From the NCBI GenBank assembly GCA_964019155.1, contig OZ025243.1:32746028-32810027 (forward strand): a stretch of 64,000 nt of DNA. Reading direction: 5' to 3'. This stretch comes from Osedax fenrisi (taxonomy: Eukaryota > Annelida > Polychaeta > Sabellida > Siboglinidae). The notes beneath the pieces were generated by a model, which saw only the letters and a program-made list of their open reading frames with translations, was not told where the DNA came from and did not search any database. The first letter of the stretch is position 1; every line of letters begins with the position of its first letter. Shown piece after piece: positions 15,301 to 30,300 of this stretch. The translations under genes were made by a program, and so were the position numbers.

Positions 15301-18300
15301 TCGCTATATACTTGTTTCGCTAGACTTGTATCGCTAGACTTATATCGCTATATACTTGTATCGCTATATACTTGTATCGCTAGACTTGTATCGCTATAGA
15401 CTTGTATAGCTAGACTTGTATCGCTATAGACTTGTATCGCTAGACTTGTATCGCTAGACTTGTATCGCTAGACTTGTATCGCTAGACTTATATCGCTATA
15501 TACTTGTATCGCTATATACTTGTATCGCTAGACTTGTATCGCTATATACTTGTATCGCTAGACTTGTATCGCTATATACTTGTATCGCTAGACTTGTATC
15601 GCTATATACTTGTATCGCTAGACTTGTATCGCTAGACTTGTATCGCTATAGACTTGTATCGCTAGACTTATATCGCTATATACTTGTATCGCTAGACTTG
15701 TATCGCTATATACTTGTATCGCTAGACTTGTATCGCTAGACTTGTATCGCTAGACTTGTATCGCTAGACTTGTATCGCTAGACTTGTATCGCTATAGACT
15801 TGTATCGCTAGACTTATATCGCTATATACTTGTATCGCTAGACTTGTATCGCTATATACTTGTATCGCTAGACTTGTATCGCTAGACGTGTATCGCTAGA
15901 CTTGTATCGCTAGACTTGTATCGCTAGACTTGTATCGCTATATACTTGTATCGCTAGACTTGTATCGCTATATACTTGTATCGCTAGACTTGTATCGCTA
16001 GACTTGTATCGCTATAGACTTGTATCGATAGACTTGTATCGCTAGACTTGTATCGCTATATACTTGTATCGCTAGACTTGTATCGCTAGACTTGTATCGC
16101 TATATACTTGTATCGCTAGACTTGTATCGCTATATACTTGTATCGCTAGACTTGTATCGCTAGACTTGTATCGCTATATACTTGTTTCGCTAGACTTGTA
16201 TCGCTAGACTTATATCGCTATAGACTTGTATCGCTAGACTTGTATCGCTATATACTGTATCGCTAGACTTGTATCGCTAGACTTGTATCGCTATATACTT
16301 GTATCGCTAGACTTGTATCGCTAGACTTGTATCGCTATATACTTGTATCGCTATATACTTGTATCGCTAGACTTGTATCGCTATATACGTGTATCGCTAG
16401 ACTTGTATCGCTATATACTTGTATCGCTATAGACTTGTATAGCTAGACTTGTATCGCTATAGACTTGTATAGCTAGACTTGTATCGTTATATACTTGTAT
16501 CGCTAGACTTGTATCGCTAGACTTGTATCGCTATAGACTTGTATCGCTAGACTTATATCGCTATATACTTGTATCGCTAGACTTGTATCGCTATATACTT
16601 GTATCGCTAGACTTGTATCGCTAGACTTGTATCGCTAGACTTGTATCGCTAGACTTGTATCGCTATATACTTGTATAGCTAGACTTGTATCGCTATAGAC
16701 TTGTATCGCTATAGACTTGTATCGCTATAGACTTGTATCGCTAGACTTGTATCGCTAGACTTGTATCGCTATAGACTTGTATCGCTAGACTTATATCGCT
16801 ATATACTTGTATCGCTAGACTTGTATCGCTATATACTTGTATCGCTAGACTTGTATCGCTAGACTTGTATCGCTAGACTTGTATCGCTATAGACTTGTAT
16901 CGCTAGACTTATATCGCTATATACTTGTATTGCTAGACTTGTATCGCTAGACTTGTATCGCTAGACTTGTATCGCTAGACTTGTATCGCTAGACTTGTAT
17001 CGCTATAGACTTGTATAGCTAGACTTGTATCGCTATAGACTTGTATCGCTAGACTTGTATCGCTAGACTTGTATCGCTAGACTTGTATCGCTAGACTTGT
17101 ATCGCTATATACTTGTATCGCTAGACTTGTATCGCTAGACTTGTATCGCTAGACTTATATCGCTATATACTTGTATCGCTATATACTTGTATCGCTAGAC
17201 TTGTATCGCTATATACTTGTTTCGCTAGACTTGTATCGCTAGACTTATATCGCTATATACTTGTATCGCTATATACTTGTATCGCTAGACTTGTATCGCT
17301 ATATACTTGTATCGCTAGACTTGTATCGCTATATACTTGTATCGCTAGACTTGTATCGCTATATACTTGTATCGCTAGACTTGTATCGCTATATACTTGC
17401 ATCGCTAGACTTGTATCGCTATATACTTGTATCGCTAGACTTGTATCGCTAGACTTGTATCGCTATAGACTTGTATTGCTAGACTTATATCGCTATATAC
17501 TTGTATCGCTAGACTTGTATCGCTATATACTTGTATCGCTAGACTTGTATCGCTAGACTTGTATCGCTAGACTTGTATCGCTAGACTTGTATCGCTAGAC
17601 TTGTATCGCTATAGACTTGTATCGCTAGACTTGTATCGCTAGACTTGTATCGCTAGACTTGTATCGCTATAGACTTGTATCGCTAGACTTGTATCGCTAG
17701 ACTTGTATCGCTATATACTTGTATCGCTAGACTTGTATCGCTAGACTTGTATCGCTAGACTTATATCGCTATATACTTGTATCGCTATATACTTGTATCA
17801 CTAGACTTGTATCGCTATATACTTGTTTCGCTAGACTTGTATCGCTAGACTTATATCGCTATATACTTGTATCGCTATATACTTGTATCGCTAGACTTGT
17901 ATCGCTATATACTTGTATCGCTAGACTTGTATCGCTATATACTTGTATCGCTATATACTTGTATCGCTAGACTTGTATCGCTATATACTTGTATCGCTAG
18001 ACTTGTATCGCTATATACTTGTATCGCTAGACTTGTATCGCTATATTCTTGTATCGCTAGACTTGTATCGCTATATACTTGTATCGCTAGACTTGTATCG
18101 CTATATACTTGTATCGCTAGACTTGTATCGCTATAGACTTGTATCGCTAGACTTATATCGCTATAAACTTGTATCGCTAGACTTGTATCGCTATATACTT
18201 GTATCGCTAGACTTGTATCGCTAGACTTGTATCGCTAGACTTGTATCGCTAGACTTGTATCGCTATAGACTTGTATCGCTAGACTTGTATCGCTAGACTT

Positions 18301-21300
18301 GTATCGCTAGACTTGTATCGCTATAGACTTGTATCGCTAGACTTGTATCGCTATAGACTTGTATCGCTAGACTTATATCGCTATATACTTGTATCGCTAG
18401 ACTTGTATCGCTATATACTTGTATCGCTAGACTTGTATCGCTAGACTTGTATCGCTAGACTTGTATAGCTAGACTTGTATCGTTATATACTTGTATCGCG
18501 AGACTTGTATCGCTAGACTTGTATCGCTATATACTTGTATAGCTAGACTTGTATCGCTATAGACTTGTATCGCTATAGACTTGTATCGCTATAGACTTGT
18601 ATCGCTAGACTTGTATCGCTAGACTTGTATCGCTATAGACTTGTATCGCTAGACTTATATCGCTATATACTTGTATCGCTAGACTTGTATCGCTATATAC
18701 TTGTATCGCTAGACTTGTATCGCTAGACTTGTATCGCTAGACTTGTATCGCTATAGACTTGTATCGCTAGATTTATATCGCTATATACTTATATCGCTAG
18801 ACTTGTATCGCTAGACTTGTATCGCTAGACTTGTATCGCTAGACTTGTATCGCTAGACTTGTATCGCTATAGACTTGTATAGCTAGACTTGTATCGCTAT
18901 AGACTTGTATCGCTAGACTTGTATCGCTAGACTTGTATCGCTAGACTTGTATCGCTAGACTTGTATCGCTAGACTTGTATCGCTATATACTTGTATCGCT
19001 AGACTTGTATCGCTAGACTTGTATCGCTAGACTTATATCGCTATATACTTGTATCGCTATATACTTGTATCGCTAGACTTGTATCGCTATATACTTGTAT
19101 CGCTAGACTTGTATCGCTAGACTTATATCGCTATATACTTGTATCGCTATATACTTGTATCGCTAGACTTGTATCGCTATATACTTGTATCGCTAGACTT
19201 GTATCGCTATATACTTGTATCGCTAGACTTGTATCGCTATATACTTGTATCGCTAGACTTGTATCGCTATATACTTGCATCGCTAGACTTGTATCGCTAT
19301 ATACTTGTATCGCTAGACTTGTATCGCTAGACTTGTATCGCTATAGACTTGTATCGCTAGACTTATATCGCTATATACTTGTATCGCTAGACTTGTATCG
19401 CTATATACTTGTATCGCTAGACTTGTATCGCTAGACTTGTATCGCTAGACTTATATCGCTATATACTTGTATCGCTATATACTTGTATCGCTATAGACTT
19501 GTATAGCTAGACTTGTATAGCTAGACTTGTATCGCTATATACTTGTATCGCTAGACTTGTATCGCTAGACTTGTATCGCTATATACTTGTATCGCAATAT
19601 ACTTGTTTCGCTAGACTTGTATCGCTAGACTTGTATCGCTATATACTTGTATCGCTAGACTTGTATCGCTAGACTTGTATCGCTAGAATTATATCGCTAT
19701 ATACTTGTATCGCTATATACTTGTATCGCTAGACTTGTTTCGCTATATACTTGTTTCGCTAGACTTGTATCGCTAGACTTGTATCGCTATATACTTGTAT
19801 CGCTATATACTTGTATCGCTATAGACTTGTATAGCTAGACTTGTTTCGCTATATACTTGTATCGCTAGACTTGTATCGCTATATACTTGTATCGCTATAT
19901 ACTTGTATCGCTATATACTTGTTTCGCTAGACTTGTATCGCTAGACTTGAATCGCTATATACTTGTTTCGCTAGACTTGTATCGCTAGACTTATATCGCT
20001 ATATACTTGTATCGCTATATACTTGTATCGCTAGACTTGTATCGCTATATACTTGTATCGCTAGACTTGTATCGCTATATACTTGTATCGCTATATACTT
20101 GTATCGCTAGACTTGTATCGCTATATACTTGTATCGCTATATACTTGTTTCGCTAGACTTGTATCGCTAGACTTGTATCGCTATATACTTGTATCGCTAT
20201 ATACTTGTATAGCTAGACTTGTATCGCTATATACTTGTATCGCTAGACTTGTATCGCTAGACGTGTATCGCTATATACTTGTATCGCTATATACTTGTAT
20301 CGCTATATACTTGTATCGCTATAGACTTGTATAGCTAGACTTGTATCGCTATAGACTTATATAGCTATACTTGTATCGCTATATACTTGTATCGCAATAT
20401 ACTTGTTTCGCTAGACTTGTATCGCTAGACTTGTATCGCTATATACTTGTATCGCTAGACTTGTATCGCTATATACTTGTATCGCTATATACTTGTATTG
20501 CAATATACTTGTTTCGCTAGACTTGTATCGCTAGACTTGTATCGCTATATACTTGTATCGCTAGACTTGTATCGCTAGACTTGTATCGCTAGAATTATAT
20601 CGCTATATACTTGTATCGCTATATACTTGTATCGCTAGACTTGTTTCGCTATATACTTGTTTCGCTAGACTTGTATCGCTAGACTTGTATCGCTATATAC
20701 TAGTATCGCTATATACTTGTATCGCTATAGACTTGTATAGCTAGACTTGTTTCGCTATATACTTGTATCGCTAGACTTGTATCGCTATATACTTGTATCG
20801 CTATATACTTGTTTCGCTAGACTTGTATCGCTAGACTTGTATCGCTATATACTTGTTTCGCTAGACTTGTATCGCTAGACTTGTATCGCTATATATTTGT
20901 ATCGCTAGACTTGTATCGCTATATACTTGTATCGCTAGACTTGTATCGCTAGACTTGTATCGCTATATACTTGTATCGCTAGACTTGTATCGCTATATAC
21001 TTGTATCGCTAGACTTGTATCGCTATATACTTGTATCGCTAGACTTGTATCGCTATATAATTGTATATCTAGACTTGTATCGCTATATACTTGTATCGCT
21101 AGACTTGTATCGCTATATACTTGTATCGCTAGACTTGTATCGCTATATACTTGTATCGCTATATACTTGTATCGCTAGACTTGTATCGCTAGACTTGTAT
21201 CGCTATATACTTGTATCGCTAGACTTGTATCGCTATAGACTTGTATCGCTAGACTTGTATCGCTATATACTTGTATCGCTAGACTTGTATCGCTAGACTT

Positions 21301-24300
21301 GTATCGATATATACTTGTATCGCTAGACTTGTATCGCTATATACTTGTATCGCTAGACTTGTATCGCTATATACTTGTATCGCTATATACTTGTATCGCT
21401 ATATACTTCTTTCGCTAGACTTGTATCGCTAGACTTGAATCGTTATATACTTGTTTCGCTAGACTTGTATCGCTAGACTTATATCGCTATATACTTGTAT
21501 CGCTATATACTTGTATCGCTAGACTTGTATCGCTATATACTTGTATCGCTAGACTTGTATCGCTATAGACTTGTATCGCTAGACTTGTATCGCTATATAC
21601 TTGTATCGCTAGACTTGTATCGCTAGACTTGTATCGATATATACTTGTATCGCTAGACTTGTATCGCTATATACTTGTATCGCTAGACTTGTATCGCTAT
21701 ATACTTGTATCGCTAGACTTGTTTCGCTAGACTTGTATCGCTATATACTTGTATCGCTAGACTTGTATCGCTATATACTTGTATCGCTAGACTTGTATCG
21801 CTATATACTTGTATCGCTAGACTTGTATCGCTAGACTTGTATCGCTATATACTTGTATCGCTAGACTTGTATCGCTAGACTTGTATCGCTATATACTTGT
21901 ATCGCTAGACTTGTATCGCTATATACTTGTATCGCTAGACTTGTATCGCTATATACTTGTATCGCTAGACTTGTATCGCTATAGACTTGTATCGCTAGAC
22001 TTGTATCGCTATATACTTGTATCGCTAGACTTGTATCGCTAGACTTGTATCGATATATACTTGTATCGCTAGACTTGTATCGCTATATACTTGTATCGCT
22101 AGACTTGTATCGCTATATACTTGTATCGCTAGACTTGTTTCGCTAGACTTGTATCGCTATATACTTGTATCGCTAGACTTGTATCGCTAGACTTGTATCG
22201 CTAGACTTGTATCGATATATACTTGTATCGCTAGACTTGTATCGCTATATACTTGTATCGCTAGACTTGTATCGCTATATACTTGTATCGCTAGACTTGT
22301 ATCGCTATATACTTGTATCGCTAGACTTGTATCGCTATATACTTGTATCGCTAGACTTGTATCGCTATATACTTGTATCGCTAGACTTGTATCGCTATAT
22401 ACTTGTATCGCTAGACTTGTATCGCTATATACTTGTTTCGCTAGACTTGTATCGCTATATACTTGTATCGCTAGACTTGTATCGCTAGACTTGTATCGCT
22501 ATATACTTGTTTCGCTAGACTTGTATCGCTAGACTTATATCGCTATAGACTTGTATCGCTAGACTTGTATCGCTATATACTTGTATCGCTAGACTTGTAT
22601 CGCTAGACTTGTATCGCTATATACTTGTATCGCTAGACTTGTATCGCTATATACTTGTATCGCTAGACTTGTATCGCTATATACTTGTATCGCTAGACTT
22701 GTATCGCTATATAATTGTATCGCTAGACTTGTATCGCTATATACTTGTTTCGCTAGACTTGTATCGCTATATACTTGTATCGCTAGACTTGTATCGCTAG
22801 ACTTGTATCGCTATATACTTGTATCGCTAGACTTGTATCGCTATACTTATATTGCTATAGATATGTATCGATATATACTTGTATCGCTATAGACTTGTAT
22901 CGCTAGACTTATATCGCTATATACTTGTATTGCTAGACTTGTATCGCTAGACTTGTATCGCTAGACTTGTATCGCTAGACTTGTATCGCTAGACTTGTAT
23001 CGCTATAGACTTGTATAGCTAGACTTGTATCGCTATAGACTTGTATCGCTAGACTTGTATCGCTAGACTTGTATCGCTAGACTTGTATCGCTAGACTTGT
23101 ATCGCTATATACTTGTATCGCTAGACTTGTATCGCTAGACTTGTATCGCTAGACTTATATCGCTATATACTTGTATCGCTATATACTTGTATCGCTAGAC
23201 TTGTATCGCTATATACTTGTTTCGCTAGACTTGTATCGCTAGACTTATATCGCTATATACTTGTATCGCTATATACTTGTATCGCTAGACTTGTATCGCT
23301 AGACTTGTATCGCTATATACTTGTATCGCTAGACTTGTATCGCTATATACTTGTTTCGCTAGACTTGTATCGCTAGACTTGTATCGCTAGACTTGTATCG
23401 CTAGACTTGTATAGCTAGACTTGTATCGCTAGACTTGTATCGCTATAGACTTGTATCGATAGACTTGTATCGCTAGACTTGTATCGCTAGACTTGTATCG
23501 CTATATACTTGTATCGCTAGACTTGTATCGCTATATACTTGTTTCGCTAGACTTGTATCGCTATATACTTGTATCGCTAGACTTGTATCGCTAGACTTGT
23601 ATCGCTATATACTTGTATCGCTAGACTTGTATCGCTATACTTATATCGCTATAGATATGTATCGCTATAGACTTGTATCGCTATAGACTTGTATCGCTAG
23701 ACTTGTATCGCTAGACTTGTATCGCTATATACTTGTATCGCTAGACTTGTATCGCTATATACTTGTATCGCTAGACTTGTATCGCTAGCCTTGTATCGCT
23801 ATATACTTGTATCGCTAGACTTGTATCGCTAGACTTGTATCGCTAGACTTGTATCGCTAGACTTGTATAGCTAGACTTGTATCGCTAGACTTGTATCGCT
23901 ATAGACTTGTATCGATAGACTTGTATCGCTAGACTTGTATCGCTAGACTTGTATCGCTATATACTTGTATCGCTAGACTTGTATCGCTAGACTTGTATCG
24001 CTAGACTTGTATCGCTAGACTTGTATCGCTACAGACTTGTATCGCTAGACTTGTATCGCTAGACTTGTATCGCTAGACTTGTATCGCTAGACTTGTATCG
24101 CTAGACTTGTATCGCTATATACTTGTATCGCTAGACTTGTATCGCTAGACTTGTATCGCTAGACTTATATCGCTATATACTTGTATCGCTATATACTTGT
24201 ATCACTAGACTTGTATCGCTATATACTTGTTTCGCTAGACTTGTATCGCTAGACTTATATCGCTATATACTTGTATCGCTATATACTTGTATCGCTATAT

Positions 24301-27300
24301 ACTTGTATCGCTAGACTTGTATCGCTATATACTTGTATCGCTAGACTTGTATCGCTATATACTTGTATCGCTATATACTTGTATCGCTAGACTTGTATCG
24401 CTATATACTTGTATCGCTAGACTTGTATCGCTATATACTTGTATCGCTAGACTTGTATCGCTATATTCTTGTATCGCTAGACTTGTATCGCTATATACTT
24501 GTATCGCTAGACTTGTATCGCTATATACTTGTATCGCTAGACTTGTATCGCTATAGACTTGTATCGCTAGACTTATATCGCTATATACTTGTATCGCTAG
24601 ACTTGTATCGCTATATACTTGTATCGCTAGACTTGTATCGCTAGACTTGTATCGCTAGACTTGTATCGCTAGACTTGTATCGCTATAGACTTGTATCGCT
24701 AGACTTGTATCGCTAGACTTGTATCGCTAGACTTGTATCGCTATAGACTTGTATCGCTAGACTTATATCGCTATATACTTGTATCGCTAGACTTGTATCG
24801 CTATATACTTGTATCGCTAGACTTGTATCGCTAGACTTGTATCGCTAGACTTGTATAGCTAGACTTGTATCGTTATATACTTGTATCGCTAGACTTGTAT
24901 CGCTAGACTTGTATCGCTATATACTTGTATAGCTAGACTTGTATCGCTATAGACTTGTATCGCTATAGACTTGTATCGCTATAGACTTGTATCGCTAGAC
25001 TTGTATCGCTAGACTTGTATCGCTATAGACTTGTATCGCTAGACTTATATCGCTATATACTTGTATCGCTAGACTTGTATCGCTATATACTTGTATCGCT
25101 AGACTTGTATCGCTAGACTTCTATCGCTAGACTTGTATCGCTATAGACTTGTATCGCTAGACTTATATCGCTATATACTTGTATCGCTAGACTTGTATCG
25201 CTAGACTTGTATCGCTAGACTTGTATCGCTAGACTTGTATCGCTAGACTTGTATCGCTATAGACTTGTATCGATAGACTTGTATCGCTAGACTTATATCG
25301 CTAGACTTGTATCGCTAAACTTGTATCGCTAGACTTGTATCGCTATAGACTTGTATCGCTAGACTTGTATCGCTATATACTTGTATCGCTATATACTTGT
25401 ATCGCTAGACTTGTATCGCTATATACTTGTATCGCTAGACTTGTATCGCTATATACTTGTATCGCTAGACTTGTATCGCTATATTCTTGTATCGCTAGAC
25501 TTGTATCGCTATATACTTGTATCGCTAGACTTGTATCGCTATATACTTGTATCGCTAGACTTGTATCGCTATAGACTTGTATCGCTAGACTTATATCGCT
25601 ATATACTTGTATCGCTAGACTTGTATCGCTATATACTTGTATCGCTAGACTTGTATCGCTAGACTTGTATCGCTAGACTTGTATCGCTAGACTTGTATCG
25701 CTATAGACTTGTATCGCTAGACTTGTATCGCTAGACTTGTATCGCTAGACTTGTATCGCTATAGACTTGTATCGCTAGACTTATATCGCTATATACTTGT
25801 ATCGCTAGACTTGTATCGCTATATACTTGTATCGCTAGACTTGTATCGCTAGACTTGTATCGCTAGACTTGTATAGCTAGACTTGTATCGTTATATACTT
25901 GTATCGCTAGACTTGTATCGCTAGACTTGTATCGCTATATACTTGTATAGCTAGACTTGTATCGCTATAGACTTGTATCGCTATAGACTTGTATCGCTAT
26001 AGACTTGTATCGCTAGACTTGTATCGCTAGACTTGTATCGCTATAGACTTGTATCGCTAGACTTATATCGCTATATACTTGTATCGCTAGACTTGTATCG
26101 CTATATACTTGTATCGCTAGACTTGTATCGCTAGACTTCTATCGCTAGACTTGTATCGCTATAGACTTGTATCGCTAGACTTATATCGCTATATACTTGT
26201 ATCGCTAGACTTGTATCGCTAGACTTGTATCGCTAGACTTGTATCGCTAGACTTGTATCGCTAGACTTGTATCGCTATAGACTTGTATCGATAGACTTGT
26301 ATCGCTAGACTTATATCGCTAGACTTGTATCGCTAAACTTGTATCGCTAGACTTGTATCGCTATAGACTTGTATCGCTAGACTTGTATCGCTATATACTT
26401 GTATCGCTAGACTTGTATCGCTAGATTTGTATCGCTATATACTTGTTTCGCTAGACTTGTATCGCTAGACTTATATCGCTATAGACTTGTATCGCTAGAC
26501 TTGTATCGCTATATACTTGTATCGCTAGACTTGTATCGCTAGACTTGTATCGCTATATACTTGTTTCGCTAGACTTGTATCGCTAGACTTGTATCGCTAG
26601 ACTTGTATCGCTATATACTTGTTTCGCTAGACTTGTATCGCTAGACTTGTATCGCTAGACTTGTATCGCTATAGACTTGTATCGCTAGACTTGTATCGCT
26701 ATATACTTGTATCGCTAGACTTGTATCGCTAGACTTGTATCGCTATATACTTGTTTCGCTAGACTTGTATCGCTAGACTTATATCGCTATAGACTTGTAT
26801 CGCTAGACTTGTATCGCTAGACTTGTATCGCTAGACTTGTATCGCTATATACTTGTATCGCTAGACTTGTATCGCTATATACTTGTATCGCTAGACTTGT
26901 ATCGCTATATACTTGTATCGCTAGACTTGTTTCGCTAGACTTGTATCGCTATATACTTGTATCGCTAGACTTGTATCGCTAGACTTGTATCGCTAGACTT
27001 GTATCGCTATATACTTGTATCGCCTGACTTGTATCGCTATATACTTGTATCGCTAGACTTGTATCGCTATATACTTGTATCGCTAGACTTGTATCGCTAT
27101 ATACTTGTATCGCTAGACTTGTATCGCTATATACTTGTATCGCTAGACTTGTATCGCTAGCCTTGTATCGCTATATACTTGTATCGCTAGACTTGTATCG
27201 CTAGACTTGTATCGCTATAGACTTGTATCGATAGACTTGTATCGCTAGACTTGTATCGCTAGACTTGTATCGCTATATACTTGTATCGCTAGACTTGTAT

Positions 27301-30300
27301 CGCTATATACTTGTTTCGCTAGACTTGTATCGCTAGACTTGTATCGCTAGACTTGTATCGCTAGACTTGTATAGCTAGACTTGTATCGCTAGACTTGTAT
27401 CGCTATAGACTTGTATCGATAGACTTGTATCGCTAGACTTGTATCGCTAGACTTGTATCGCTATATACTTGTATCGCTAGACTTGTATCGCTATATACTT
27501 GTTTCGCTAGACTTGTATCGCTATATACTTGTATCGCTAGACTTGTATCGCTAGACTTGTATCGCTATATACTTGTATCGCTAGACTTGTATCGCTATAC
27601 TTATATCGCTATAGATATGTATCGCTATAGACTTGTATCGCTATAGACTTGTATCGCTAGACTTGTATCGCTAGACTTGTATCGCTATATACTTGTATCG
27701 CTAGACTTGTATCGCTATATACTTGTATCGCTAGACTTGTATCGCTAGCCTTGTATCGCTATATACTTGTATCGCTAGACTTGTATCGCTAGACTTGTAT
27801 CGCTAGACTTGTATCGCTAGACTTGTATCGCTATATACTTGTATCGCTAGACTTGTATCGCTATAGACTTGTATCGCTATAGACTTGTATCGCTAGACTT
27901 GTATCGCTAGACTTGTATCGCTATATACTTGTATCGCTAGACTTGTATCGCTATATACTTGTATCGCTATATACTTGTATCGCTAGACTTGTATCGCTAT
28001 AGACTTGTATCGATAGACTTGTATCGCTAGACTTGTATCGCTAGACTTGTATCGCTATATACTTGTATCGCTAGACTTGTATCGCTATATACTTGTTTCG
28101 CTAGACTTGTATCGCTAGACTTGTATCTCTAGACTTGTATCGCTATATACTTGTTACGCTAGACTTGTATCGCTAGACTTGTATCGCTAGACTTGTATCG
28201 CTATAGACTTGTATCGATAGACTTGTATCGCTAGACTTGTATCGCTAGACTTGTATCGCTATATACTTGTATCGCTAGACTTGTATCGCTATATACTTGT
28301 TTCGCTAGACTTGTATCGCTAGACTTGTATCGCTAGACTTGTATCGCTATATACTTGTTTCGCTAGACTTGTATCGCTAGACTTGTATCGCTAGACTTGT
28401 ATCGCTATAGACTTGTATCGCTAGACTTGTATCGCTAGACTTGTATCGCTATATACTTGTATCGCTAGACTTGTATCGCTAGACTTATATCGCTATAGAC
28501 TTGTATCGCTAGACTTGTATCGCTATATACTTGTATCGCTAGACTTGTATCGCTATATACTTGTTTCGCTAGACTTGTATCGCTATATACTTGTATCGCT
28601 AGACTTGTATCGCTAGACTTGTATCGCTATATACTTGTATCGCTAGACTTGTATCGCTATAGATATGTATCGCTATAGACTTGTATCGCTATAGACTTGT
28701 ATCGCTAGACTTGTATCGCTAGACTTGTATCGCTATATACTTGTATCGCTAGACTTGTATCGCTATATACTTGTATCGCTAGACTTGTATCGCTATATAC
28801 TTGTATCGCTAGACTTGTATCGCTAGACTTGTATCGCTATATACTTGTATCGCTATATACTTGTTTCGCTATATACTTGTATCGCTAGACTTGTATCGCT
28901 ATATACTTGTATCGCTAGACTTGTATCGCTATATACTTGTATCGCTATATACTTGTATCGCTAGACTTGTATCGCTATATACTTGTATCGCTAGACTTGT
29001 ATCGCTATATACTTGTATCGCTAGACTTGTATCGCTATATTCTTGTATCGCTAGACTTGTATCGCTATATACTTGTATCGCTAGACTTGTATCGCTATAT
29101 ACTTGTATCGCTAGACTTGTATCGCTATAGACTTGTATCGCTAGACTTATATCGCTATATACTTGTATCGCTAGACTTGTATCGCTATATACTTGTATCG
29201 CTAGACTTGTATCGCTAGACTTGTATCGCTAGACTTGTATCGCTAGACTTGTATCGCTATAGACTTGTATCGCTAGACTTGTATCGCTAGACTTGTATCG
29301 CTAGACTTGTATCGCTATAGACTTGTATCGCTAGACTTATATCGCTATATACTTGTATCGCTAGACTTGTATCGCTATATACTTGTATCGCTAGACTTGT
29401 ATCGCTAGACTTGTATCGCTAGACTTGTATAGCTAGACTTGTATCGTTATATACTTGTATCGCTAGACTTGTATCGCTAGACTTGTATCGCTATATACTT
29501 GTATAGCTAAACTTGTATCGCTATAGACTTGTATCGCTATAGACTTGTATCGCTATAGACTTGTATCGCTAGACTTGTATCGCTAGACTTGTATCGCTAT
29601 AGACTTGTATCGCTAGACTTATATCGCTATATACTTGTATCGCTAGACTTGTATCGCTATATACTTGTATCGCTAGACTTGTATCGCTAGACTTCTATCG
29701 CTAGACTTGTATCGCTATAGACTTGTATCGCTAGACTTATATCGCTATATACTTGTATCGCTAGACTTGTATCGCTAGACTTGTATCGCTAGACTTGTAT
29801 CGCTAGACTTGTATCGCTAGACTTGTATCGCTATAGACTTGTATCGCTAGACTTGTATCGCTATATACTTGTATCGCTAGACTTGTATCGCTATAGACTT
29901 GTATCGCTAGACTTGTATCGCTATATACTTGTATCGCTAGACTTGTATCGCTAGATTTGTATCGCTATATACTTGTTTCGCTAGACTTGTATCGCTAGAC
30001 TTATATCGCTATAGACTTGTATCGCTAGACTTGTATCGCTATATACTTGTATCGCTAGACTTGTATCGCTAGACTTGTATCGCTATATACTTGTTTCGCT
30101 AGACTTGTATCGCTAGACTTGTATCGCTAGACTTGTATCGCTAGACTTGTATAGCTAGACTTGTATCGCTAGACTTGTATCGCTATAGACTTGTATCGAT
30201 AGACTTGTATCGCTAGACTTGTATCGCTAGACTTGTATCGCTATATACTTGTATCGCTAGACTTGTATCGCTATATACTTGTTTCGCTAGACTTGTATCG